From a virus: 22,896 bases of DNA. Below the pieces are notes generated by a model. The model made no database searches. It was given only the letters and a program-made list of their open reading frames with translations, and was not told the DNA's origin. The stretch lies in the IMG/VR virus record IMGVR_UViG_3300035698_000671, positions 1 to 22,896 of that record; one strand, 5' to 3'. Position 1 is the stretch's first letter. Every line of letters begins with the position of its first letter. Position numbers and translations under genes: made by a program. Positions 6,011 through 13,653 of the stretch are shown one piece after another.

Positions 6011-8427
6011 GAGAAGTAAAGAAGGATATAAACCCATCAGCATTTCCTAGCCAATACGTACCAGACGCTCAGAAAAATACTTATGAGTTTGGTTTACAGA
6101 TAGGTCAAGCTATTCAGCATGAATGGTTTAAAAGAGACGGTGGTAGTTCTAAGTTTTTTAATCAATGGGATTCATTTCATAAGCTACGTTTATACGCGAG
6201 GGCAGAGCAGTCTGTTTCAAAGTATAAGCAAGAAATAGCTGTAGATGGAGATTTATCGTACCTTAATTTGGATTGGACCCCTGTTCCTATTATACCTAAA
6301 TTCATAGATATAGTAGTCAACGGAATGTCTGACAGAATGTTTGAGGTAAAGGCTTACGCTCAGGACGCTATGTCTGCAGAAAAAAGAAATAATTATCAAA
6401 ACACCATACAAGCCGACATGGTTTCAAAGGATGTTTTGACACAAATAAAAAACGATTTAGGGGTTGATGCATTTAATAACGATCCAGAAAACTTGCCTGA
6501 GACTGACGAAGAACTAGAGCTGCATATGCAACTCAATTACAAGGCGTCTATAGAGCTTGCTGAAGAAGCGGCGATTAACACTATACTTGCTGAAAACCTT
6601 TACTCAGACACTAGAAAAAGAATGCTGTATGACATCACTACATTAGGTGTGGGGATGACAAAGCATGAATTTGAAAAAGGTAACGGGATTGTTGCAAAAT
6701 ATGTAGATCCAGCAAACGTTGTTTACAGCTACACGGAGGATCCTAATTTTAAGGATTGCTTTTATTGGGGAGAGGTGAAAACTGTTTCTACAGGAGAGGT
6801 ATTAAAAATTGATCCAACCGTAACTAGAGAACAGTTAAAAGAAATAGGTAAAGCTAGTTCTGATTGGGCTGGAGCTTACAAGGACAGTAGTTACTATGAT
6901 AATTCCTCGTTTAGTGGAGATACAGCTACTTTATTGTACTTCAATTACAAGACAACAAAGAAGTTTGTTTATAAGAAAAAAGGTGAAAAAGTAATAGAAA
7001 AAGAAGACACTTTTAACCCACCAGCAGAAATGATGGAGGAAAGAGGTTTTGAAAAGATTGAGAAAGTCATTGACGTCTGGTATGAAGGCGTAATGGTTAT
7101 GGGTACCAATATAGTTCTTAAGTGGGAGATGTCAGAAAACATGGTTAGACCAAAGTCAGCATCACAAAACGCTGTATCTAATTATGTTGCATGTGCTCCA
7201 AGGATGTACAAAGGAAATATAGAGTCTTTATTAAGAAGAATGATTCCTTTTGCAGACCTTATACAAATGACTCACTTAAAATTACAGCAAGTAATACAGA
7301 GAGTGGTTCCTGATGGGGTGTTTATAGATGCGGATGGATTAAATGAAGTGGACTTAGGTAATGGTCAGGCTTACAATCCAGAAGACGCACTTAAGCTATA
7401 TTTCCAGACAGGTTCTGTTATCGGTAGAAGCTTTACTCAGGACGGAGAATTTAATAACGCTCGTATACCAATACAAGAGTTATCAAAGAGTTCTAGTCAA
7501 GGTAAAATAGGTAGTTTGATAGGTAGTTATAATCACTACTTACAAATGCTTAGGGATGTAACTGGGTTAAATGAAGCTAGGGATGGATCAATGCCAGACC
7601 CTGATTCATTAGTAGGCCTACAGAAGATGGCAGCATTAAATAGTAACACAGCTACAAGGCATATACTTGATGGGTTATTGGATATTTCTAGGGATGTAGC
7701 GGTTGCATTGACTTGTAGAATATCAGACGCTTTAGAGTATTCTTCTTTCAAGGAGGAGTTTATAATGCAAATAGGAAAATTCAACGTAAGTCTTTTAGAA
7801 GATATTAAGGATTTGCATTTATACGATTTTGCTATATTTATAGAACTAACACCTGATGAAGAGCAAAAACAACAGTTAGAATCAAATATTCAGATGGCAC
7901 TATCTAAGCAATCAATTGATCTTGATGACGCTATTGATATTCGTGAAATAAGAAACGTTAAATTAGCCAACCAATTATTAAAGGTTAAAAAAAGGAAGAA
8001 AGAAAAAGATCTTCGTAAGTTTGAAATGCAGAAAATGCAGCAACAACAAGAAGCTCAGATTCAGTCTCAGCAAATGGCTGGACAGATGTCATTTCAAAAA
8101 CTAGAAATGGAAACACAGTCAGAGATGCAGATATCTCAAGCAAAAGCTGGTTTTGATATTGAAAGAATGAGAGGCGAGGCTGAAATAAAGTCTGGACTAA
8201 TGAAATTAGAGTTTCAATTACAAATGAGTTTAAAAGGATTAGATACAGAAAACCTTTCAAAAAGAGAAGAAGCTAAAGAAAAGGCTAAGGACGATAGAAT
8301 AAGTAAACAAAACACACAACAATCAAGATTGATAGAGCAACGAACTAAAGACTTGTCGCCTGTAAATTTTGAATCTAATGAAGACACGTTGGATGGTTTT
8401 GATTTATCTGAGTTCGAGCCTAGATAA
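6007..8427 (+). CDS. Portal protein
   Basis: The dodecameric ring at the capsid vertex through which TerL pumps DNA. Supporting evidence: it follows TerL directly with a 4-base overlap, has a large size (806 residues, fitting long podovirus portals) and a portal-like middle region. That includes IPFADLIQMTHLKLQQVIQR (about 412-431), the likely stem/crown helices, followed by DGVFIDADGL, and RDVTGLNEARDGSMP (about 516-530), resembling the R-x-x-T-G-hydrophobic motif of portals. From about residue 650 to 780 the protein is a long Gln/Glu/Lys-rich helix with a QQQQ run and Met-Gln repeats. This would correspond to the C-terminal barrel reaching into the capsid of P22-like and crAss-like portals. 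The final 20 residues are acidic (F-x-L-S-E-F-E). I am confident on role, less so on subdomain boundaries. Confidence 0.9.
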   Translation: MREVKKDINPSAFPSQYVPDAQKNTYEFGLQIGQAIQHEWFKRDGGSSKFFNQWDSFHKLRLYARAEQSVSKYKQEIAVDGDLSYLNLDWTPVPIIPKFIDIVVNGMSDRMFEVKAYAQDAMSAEKRNNYQNTIQADMVSKDVLTQIKNDLGVDAFNNDPENLPETDEELELHMQLNYKASIELAEEAAINTILAENLYSDTRKRMLYDITTLGVGMTKHEFEKGNGIVAKYVDPANVVYSYTEDPNFKDCFYWGEVKTVSTGEVLKIDPTVTREQLKEIGKASSDWAGAYKDSSYYDNSSFSGDTATLLYFNYKTTKKFVYKKKGEKVIEKEDTFNPPAEMMEERGFEKIEKVIDVWYEGVMVMGTNIVLKWEMSENMVRPKSASQNAVSNYVACAPRMYKGNIESLLRRMIPFADLIQMTHLKLQQVIQRVVPDGVFIDADGLNEVDLGNGQAYNPEDALKLYFQTGSVIGRSFTQDGEFNNARIPIQELSKSSSQGKIGSLIGSYNHYLQMLRDVTGLNEARDGSMPDPDSLVGLQKMAALNSNTATRHILDGLLDISRDVAVALTCRISDALEYSSFKEEFIMQIGKFNVSLLEDIKDLHLYDFAIFIELTPDEEQKQQLESNIQMALSKQSIDLDDAIDIREIRNVKLANQLLKVKKRKKEKDLRKFEMQKMQQQQEAQIQSQQMAGQMSFQKLEMETQSEMQISQAKAGFDIERMRGEAEIKSGLMKLEFQLQMSLKGLDTENLSKREEAKEKAKDDRISKQNTQQSRLIEQRTKDLSPVNFESNEDTLDGFDLSEFEPR

Positions 8428-8443
8428 TTTAAATTAAATCAAA

Positions 8444-9499
8444 ATGGAAATCAAATTAAGAGAGGTTGAAGGACCTGGACAAAAATCAAAACAAGAGGTA
8501 GAGGAGCAATTTATCGAAGACCAAGTAGAAACTGAAACAGTAGAAACTGAAACAGTAGAAACTGAAACGGTAGAAAAAGAGTTTGGGGATGAAGATGTTA
8601 TTTCATACTTTAAAAGTAAATACAACAAAGACATAGAGTCTGTTGATTCTTTATTTGCTGAAAAGCAGGCAGAGGAGTTGCCAGAGGATGTGTCAGCTTT
8701 CTTGAAGTACAAGAAAGAAACAGGGAGAGGCATTAATGATTTTATGAAGCTACAAGTGGATTATGATAATGTAGGCCAGGACCAATTATTGCAAGAGTAT
8801 TATGCGTTAACAGAGGATGATTTAGATTCTGAAGATATCTCGTATTTAATCGAAGAAAAATTCGGTTATGATGAGGATTTAGATAGTGATTCTGAAATTA
8901 AAGATAAGAAGATTGCAACCAAAAGAGAACTTGCAAAAGCAAAGAAGTATTTTAATGATTTAAAGGAGACATATAGGGTTCCTGCCGAGTCGGCTACAAG
9001 CCCTGTTAACGATGATGAATTAGAGAACTACAATGCTTACAAGGAGTATATATCACAGTCGCAAAGTAGCCAGGAAGCAAACGAAGCTAGGGCTAAGTTT
9101 TTTAATGAAAAGACGTCAGACGTGTTTAACGATGAGTTTAAAGGTTTTGAATTCAATATCGGAGACAAGTTAGTAAGTTTTTCATCAGGAGATAAAGCAG
9201 AGGTTAAGAATCTTCAGTCTGATGTCAATAATTTCGTGTCTAAGTATTTAGATGAGAATGGAATGATTAAAGATCCAAAAGGTTACCATCGTGCATTGAA
9301 CGCAGCAATGAATCCAGAAAAGTTAGCTAACTTCTTCTATGAGAAGGGTAAGTCTGATGGTGTTGGGGATGTATCAAGAAAATCCAAGAATGTGAACATG
9401 GATGTAAAAGGTACGCCACAATCGATAAATAATACTGGGTTTAAAATTAGAGAAGTAGAGAGCGATAGCGGACGTGGTTTAAAAATTAAAAAACGTTAA
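8444..9499 (+). CDS. Scaffold-like capsid assembly protein
   Basis: A 351-residue, very acidic, largely helical protein between portal and capsid protein, the standard place of a scaffold. The N-terminus is low-complexity, with three tandem VETET repeats (28-42). The middle is Asp/Glu-rich (for example EDDLDSEDISYLIEEKFGYD, about 123-142), followed by mixed helices and a basic end GLKIKKR. An acidic body with a basic C-terminal tail is typical of scaffolds, whose basic tail binds the inner face of the capsid protein. The short motif K-[LI]-R-E-V-E occurs at both ends (residues 4-9 and about 333-338). No protease motif is seen. The leader ttaaattaaatcaaa before the ATG has no Shine-Dalgarno. 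A structural minor capsid protein is an alternative. Confidence 0.75.
   Translation: MEIKLREVEGPGQKSKQEVEEQFIEDQVETETVETETVETETVEKEFGDEDVISYFKSKYNKDIESVDSLFAEKQAEELPEDVSAFLKYKKETGRGINDFMKLQVDYDNVGQDQLLQEYYALTEDDLDSEDISYLIEEKFGYDEDLDSDSEIKDKKIATKRELAKAKKYFNDLKETYRVPAESATSPVNDDELENYNAYKEYISQSQSSQEANEARAKFFNEKTSDVFNDEFKGFEFNIGDKLVSFSSGDKAEVKNLQSDVNNFVSKYLDENGMIKDPKGYHRALNAAMNPEKLANFFYEKGKSDGVGDVSRKSKNVNMDVKGTPQSINNTGFKIREVESDSGRGLKIKKR
8525..8569 (+). repeat. Three tandem 15-base repeats (VETET x3)
   Basis: Three head-to-tail copies of gtagaaactgaaaca at 8525, 8540 and 8555. The first two are identical and the third differs only in its last base; a partial fourth copy (gtagaa) follows. The unit is 5 codons, so gain or loss of copies keeps the frame. 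Confidence 0.95.
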
Positions 9500-9511
9500 A
9501 ACAAAAACAAA

Positions 9512-10903
9512 ATGGCACAAAATGTAGCAATTAGTGGGAATGTAAATTTAACTCCTACACAAACAAAAGTAGCCCTACCTGGGTCGTATATTACTGATTT
9601 CAATTTCTTAAACCAGCACTTGCCGGATACTTATGAAAAAGAATTCGAAAGATACGGAAATCGTTCAGTAAGTTCTTTTTTAAGATTAGTAGGAGCAGAG
9701 ATGCCTTGTACTTCTGACTTAATTAAGTGGTCTGAGCAAGGAAGATTACACATCAAGTACGAAGCTGTTGTAGTAAAAGATGGTGCAGCTGCTGCTGACA
9801 CTGTTATTACTTTAAACATAGCAAACTCTGCAATTAGAGTGGGTCAAACCATCATGATTTCAGATAAGACTGCTGGAGCAGTATCTGCTAAAGGTATTGT
9901 AACAAGTGTAACTGCAACGGAAGTAGCTGTAGCTTTATTCGATGCATCAGGTGTACCTGCTTTCAGTTCTTTAGGCGGCGCTGATAATTCAGGAACAAGT
10001 GTGGATGTGTTTATTTACGGTTCTGAATTCAAGAAAGGAACAAATGGAATGGAAGGAGCTTTAGAGGCTACTCCAGATATCTATGAAAACAATCCTATCA
10101 TAATCAAAGACAAGTACGAAGTTTCTGGATCTGATATGGCTCAAATTGGGTGGATTGAAGTAGAAGGAGATAATGGCGTTGGTTACTTATGGTACTTGAA
10201 GTCTGAGCATGAAACAAGATTACGTTTCGAAGATTACTTAGAGACTTCAATGATTGAAGCTATTCCAGCAGGAGCAAGTTCAGGAGCATTAGGATTAGGA
10301 TACAAAGGTTCTGAAGGTCTTTTATACTCTTTAGAGGATAGAGGAAATATCTCAACTGGAGCTTTCGAAACTTTAGAAGACGTTGATGCTGTAGTAGCAC
10401 AATTAGATAAGCAAGGTTCTATCGAAGAGAACGTTATGTTTGTAAACAGAGGTACATCTTTCGAGATTGACAACTTATTAGCAAGCCAAAACAACTTCGG
10501 AGCATCTGGAGCATCTTATGGTTTGTTTGACAACGAGAAAGATATGGCTTTGAACTTAGGTTTCTCAGGATTCCGTAGAGGTTATGACTTTTACAAGTCT
10601 GACTGGAAGTACTTAAACGACGCAACAATGCGTGGTGGTGTTGTAGGTGGTGGTATCGACGGAGTTGTTGTACCAGCAGGATCTACTACTGTTTATGATG
10701 AAGTATTAGGTAGCAATGCTAAGAGACCGTTCTTACATGTACGTTACAAAGCTTCTGAGACAGAAGATAGAAAAATGAAATCTTGGATCGTTGGTGGAGC
10801 AGGTGGTGCTTCAACTAGTGACTTAGATGCAATGGAAGTTCATTTCTTATCAGAAAGAGCTTTATGTACATTAGGTGCAAATAACTTCTTCTTATTGAAG
10901 TAG
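9512..10903 (+). CDS. Major capsid protein
   Basis: The main shell subunit, presumed HK97-fold. Position (after portal and scaffold, followed by a strong terminator) and length (463 residues) fit, as does the opening region with a helical arm and the motif SFLRLVGAEMPCTSDLIKW (about 55-73). A Gly/Ala/Val-rich stretch at about 86-170 reads as an inserted beta-barrel or Ig-like domain, after which GSEFKKGTNGMEGALE (170-185) returns to the conserved core. Later, MAQIGWIEVEGDNGVGYLW (209-227) and RLRFEDYLETSMIEAIPAG fit the peptide regions seen in capsid proteins of marine and crAss-like phages. Codon use differs from neighbours: no AGG arginine codons and only about two ATA isoleucine codons, suggesting high expression. 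The leader aaaacaaaaacaaa is purely A/C, a favourable initiation context in Bacteroidota. Confidence 0.88.
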   Translation: MAQNVAISGNVNLTPTQTKVALPGSYITDFNFLNQHLPDTYEKEFERYGNRSVSSFLRLVGAEMPCTSDLIKWSEQGRLHIKYEAVVVKDGAAAADTVITLNIANSAIRVGQTIMISDKTAGAVSAKGIVTSVTATEVAVALFDASGVPAFSSLGGADNSGTSVDVFIYGSEFKKGTNGMEGALEATPDIYENNPIIIKDKYEVSGSDMAQIGWIEVEGDNGVGYLWYLKSEHETRLRFEDYLETSMIEAIPAGASSGALGLGYKGSEGLLYSLEDRGNISTGAFETLEDVDAVVAQLDKQGSIEENVMFVNRGTSFEIDNLLASQNNFGASGASYGLFDNEKDMALNLGFSGFRRGYDFYKSDWKYLNDATMRGGVVGGGIDGVVVPAGSTTVYDEVLGSNAKRPFLHVRYKASETEDRKMKSWIVGGAGGASTSDLDAMEVHFLSERALCTLGANNFFLLK

Positions 10904-10916
10904 TATTAAGTTTAAG

Positions 10917-10949
10917 GAGGGGCTACACTAAAGTAGTCCCCTCTTTTTT
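10917..10949 (+). terminator. Intrinsic terminator after the capsid gene
   Basis: Left arm gaggggctac (10917-10926), loop actaaa (10927-10932) and right arm gtagtcccctc (10933-10943) form a 10-base-pair stem with one bulged T at 10937, followed directly by six T (10944-10949). It lies 13 bases after the capsid stop codon. It is the strongest GC-rich structure in the first half of the window. Confidence 0.9.
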
Positions 10950-10977
10950 ATAAAATCTAAATCTAATTATAATTATA

Positions 10978-11721
10978 ATGAAAAAACAAGTAACACAAAA
11001 AGACAGAGTATACAAGTTAAAAGGAAATACAACCCCATTAAGCTTTATGCTAAACTCAAGGAATTCAAGAAGAAAACCTTTACTACACTTTGACGGAAAG
11101 TTCAACAGAGCTTTAAGATATTCCGTAAACCAAAAAACACCATTTCAGGACGAGCAAGACGATAACGCTATATTAGAGCCTATTGTTTTTGATAAAGGTA
11201 TGTTATTCGTACCTAGAACTAATCCTGTTTTGCAAGAATTCTTATCACTACACCCTGGAAACAATAATGTTTTTTTTGAGGTTGATAACGAAAGAGATGC
11301 GTCAGAAGACGTAGAAATATTAGACCACCAATTGGATGCTCAAATAGCCGCTAAAGAATTAACTTTAGACATGATAGAGACGATAGGAAGGGTTGTAATG
11401 TCATTAAATATAGACAAGATGTCAACAGCTGAATTAAAGCGTGACGTTCGTTTATACGCTAGAAATAGCCCAGAAGAGTTTTTAGAAACACTCAACGACC
11501 CAATGCTTAAGTTGCAAAACTTAGCCGCTAAATCATTTAGCGAAAGGTTGTTAATATTAAAAAACAATAGCAAGGACATCTACTTTAACCTTCAAGGAAA
11601 CAAGAAGAAATTAGTCAGTATACCATTTGGAGAATCTCCAGTATCTACATTGGCCTCATTCTTCCAAACTAATGACGGTTTAGAGATAATGACCATGCTT
11701 AAAAACAAGTTAGAAGACTAA
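10978..11721 (+). CDS. Conserved capsid-adjacent virion protein
   Basis: A 247-residue protein placed directly after the capsid gene and isolated between two terminators. The N-terminal part (12-75) is strand-rich, with VYKLKGNTTPLSFML and LLHFDGKFNRALRY, then PIVFDKGMLFVPRTNPVLQEFL leading into FLSLHPGN. The C-terminal half is helical, with TAELKRDVRLYARNSPEEFL (150-169) as the clearest block. I recall proteins of this layout next to the capsid gene in crAss-like and flavobacterial phages, annotated only as hypothetical or structural. A capsid-decorating, head-completion or assembly role is suggested by location alone. No promoter-like box is visible in the 10904-10977 gap, so it may rely on read-through past the terminator. 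The leader is A/T only (taattataattata). Confidence 0.75.
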   Translation: MKKQVTQKDRVYKLKGNTTPLSFMLNSRNSRRKPLLHFDGKFNRALRYSVNQKTPFQDEQDDNAILEPIVFDKGMLFVPRTNPVLQEFLSLHPGNNNVFFEVDNERDASEDVEILDHQLDAQIAAKELTLDMIETIGRVVMSLNIDKMSTAELKRDVRLYARNSPEEFLETLNDPMLKLQNLAAKSFSERLLILKNNSKDIYFNLQGNKKKLVSIPFGESPVSTLASFFQTNDGLEIMTMLKNKLED

Positions 11722-11742
11722 TAGATTCAAATATTTATTAAT

Positions 11743-11783
11743 ATAACCCATCCTTTAGACCAAAGGGGTGGGTTATTTTTTTT
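11743..11783 (+). terminator. Intrinsic terminator before the tail gene block
   Basis: Arms ataaccca (11743-11750) and tgggttat (11769-11776) pair perfectly. The stem is extended inward by tccttt (11751-11756) against aaagggg (11762-11768), with one bulged G and one G-T pair. The loop is agacc and the structure runs into eight T (11776-11783). It starts 21 bases after the preceding stop codon. Confidence 0.88.
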
Positions 11784-11786
11784 GAG

Positions 11787-11794
11787 TATCTTTG
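11787..11794 (+). promoter_or_regulatory. Bacteroidota-type promoter -7 box
   Basis: TATCTTTG fits TAnnTTTG and sits three bases after the T-run of the preceding terminator and 17 bases before the ATG at 11811. A terminator followed at once by a promoter box before the first tail/neck gene is a coherent transcription-unit boundary. No clear -33 element is seen; the region where it would fall is part of the terminator hairpin. Confidence 0.65.
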
Positions 11795-11810
11795 TGCAAA
11801 ACAACAGACA

Positions 11811-12731
11811 ATGATAAACAGTGTAAGACAGACTGTCTTGGCTATTGCAAATAAAGAAAACTACGGATACATTACACCTACTGACTTTAATTTGTATGCA
11901 AAACAGGCTCAACTAGATATATTTGAAGACTATTTCTACAGGTATAACCAATGGATAAATAGGCAAAATCAAAGAGTTTCTGGTAGTGGATATGCTGATA
12001 TAGTTAAAAATTTAGAAGAAGCTATAGATACTTTTTCTGTAGAACAACCATTATTTAATACATTAAACAAGTATACGGTACCTAGTTCTTGCTATCTTTT
12101 AAACAAGGTTTTAATAAATACGGACTTAAAACACGAAGGAACAACAACTAGCGAAAACAACTTAACGGACACAGCGGCTGATTTTATTGCTTCAGGAATT
12201 GTTGCAGGCGATACTGTTGCTGCGATTGTTGATGAAAGTACTGTTTACTCAATAGTGTTAACTGTTTCACAGGAAACCATAACTACAACAAATGAAAACT
12301 TATGGATTGAATCCGGACTGAGTTATGCTATATACAAAACAAACAAGACAAAAGAGTCTGAAAAGATTTCTCACTCAAAAATAACGATGCTTAATGCGTC
12401 AAACTTAACGGCACCAACATTTGGTTTCCCTGTATTTACCCAGAGCGAAGATAAGATATCTTTATATCCATCAAGCATTGATTCAGTGGGACAGGTAGTG
12501 GTTCAGTACATAAGAACACCTAAACAACCAAATTGGACATTTATTGGTGGAGGAACACAAGCATTGTTTGACCAGTCAGCTAGCGATTACCAGGACTTGG
12601 AGATCCCAGAAACAGATGAACCATTGATTATTTCAAAAATACTAAAATATATTGGTATATCTATAAGAGAATCAGATGTTTATCAAGCGGCTGCTGCAGA
12701 GGAAACCAAAGAACAACAAAAACAAGGATAA
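11811..12731 (+). CDS. Neck/adaptor (ring) protein with beta insert
   Basis: A 306-residue protein. The N-terminus NSVRQTVLAIANKENYGYIT then DFNLYAKQAQLDIFEDYF (25-42) is helical. It is followed by about 107-176, a Thr/Val/Ser-rich insert (IVAGDTVAAIV, ITTTNENLW, SYAIYKTNK) resembling a small beta barrel. The C-terminal helical segment ETDEPLIISKILKYIGISI (about 267-285) followed by an Ala-rich helix matches the end of head-tail connector or ring proteins in related marine and crAss-like phages. Position between the capsid genes and the large tail protein supports a neck role, probably stacking on the portal. Which ring it forms cannot be decided from sequence alone. Only three bases separate it from the next gene, so both are probably in one transcript starting near 11798. 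Confidence 0.75.
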   Translation: MINSVRQTVLAIANKENYGYITPTDFNLYAKQAQLDIFEDYFYRYNQWINRQNQRVSGSGYADIVKNLEEAIDTFSVEQPLFNTLNKYTVPSSCYLLNKVLINTDLKHEGTTTSENNLTDTAADFIASGIVAGDTVAAIVDESTVYSIVLTVSQETITTTNENLWIESGLSYAIYKTNKTKESEKISHSKITMLNASNLTAPTFGFPVFTQSEDKISLYPSSIDSVGQVVVQYIRTPKQPNWTFIGGGTQALFDQSASDYQDLEIPETDEPLIISKILKYIGISIRESDVYQAAAAEETKEQQKQG

Positions 12732-12734
12732 AAC

Positions 12735-13652
12735 ATGGCATATTTAACAGGTTACCAGTATTACGAAAATAGTGGGACAGGGAATGAAAACGAGAACTGG
12801 GGTACATACCAATACACGTCATTAACTGACATAGTAAACAACTTCATGTTGATGTACGTAGGTAATGACAAGCTTATTAATAATGCCGAAAGATACAATA
12901 TAATCTTCCATGCAAAAAGAGGTATACAGGAATTGAATTACGATGCAATGAAAGAGACAAAAGTTATCGAACTCACTGTCGATGATAATTGTAGAATAAT
13001 TTTACCTCAAGATTTTGTTAACTGGGTTAGATTGTCGTTATATAAAGATGGGGTTTTAATGCCATTGACTGAAAATACACAAACAAATTACGCTAAAAGT
13101 TACCTTCAAGACAATGAAGCTAAGGTTTTATTTGATCAATTTGGGAATATCTTAACCGGTACATCTATACTTGATGGCGACAGGATCGATGGCGCATCTA
13201 AAACAATGTATATGGGGTCAGGAAGCATGAGCGGTAACATGGGTTACAATGTAGATGGTTCTTGGGTTTTCGACTATTCAGTTGGAGCTAGATACGGCAT
13301 GAATACTGAAACCGCAAATGTTAACCCAACATTTAAGTTAGACAAAAAATCAGGTGTAGTCAACTTTAGTTCAAACATGGCTGACGAAATTGTTGTTATC
13401 GAATATGTTTCTGACGGAATGGAATCTGGAGATGATACGTTAGTGAGTGTCAATAAATTGTTTGAGGACTACATTTACGCGTACGTAAAATATACTATAC
13501 TTTCTTCTAAATTTAATGTACAGGAGTATATAATAAACAGAGCGCGTAAAGAGAAATCAGCATTGCTTAGAAATGCTAAAATAAGAATGAGCAACATTAA
13601 CCCAAGTAGACTACTTATGAATATGAGAGGTCAAAGTAAATGGTTGAAGTAA
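12735..13652 (+). CDS. Neck/tail adaptor protein
   Basis: A 305-residue protein. The segment TSLTDIVNNFMLMYVGNDKL then RYNIIFHAKRGIQELNYDA (53-71) is a helical block. It is followed by VIELTVDDNCRIILPQDFVNWVRLSLYKDG (about 77-106), a strand-rich block ending in an N-W-V-R-[LI]-S-[LV]-Y-K motif. A Gly/Ser/Met-rich linker (about 157-180) precedes a C-terminal basic region rich in Arg and Lys. I recognise this arrangement from structural proteins that precede the giant tail protein in crAss-like and flavobacterial phages, where they form part of the collar or tail tube. The exact ring is uncertain. It ends one base before the start of the 1463-residue gene. Confidence 0.75.
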   Translation: MAYLTGYQYYENSGTGNENENWGTYQYTSLTDIVNNFMLMYVGNDKLINNAERYNIIFHAKRGIQELNYDAMKETKVIELTVDDNCRIILPQDFVNWVRLSLYKDGVLMPLTENTQTNYAKSYLQDNEAKVLFDQFGNILTGTSILDGDRIDGASKTMYMGSGSMSGNMGYNVDGSWVFDYSVGARYGMNTETANVNPTFKLDKKSGVVNFSSNMADEIVVIEYVSDGMESGDDTLVSVNKLFEDYIYAYVKYTILSSKFNVQEYIINRARKEKSALLRNAKIRMSNINPSRLLMNMRGQSKWLK

Positions 13653-13653
13653 T

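Noticed and set aside
8434-8733. Open frame on the minus strand with Ser/Val repeats
   Set aside because: It is the complement of the scaffold gene's repeat region; it has no leader and no recognisable protein, while the + strand frame is long and in context.
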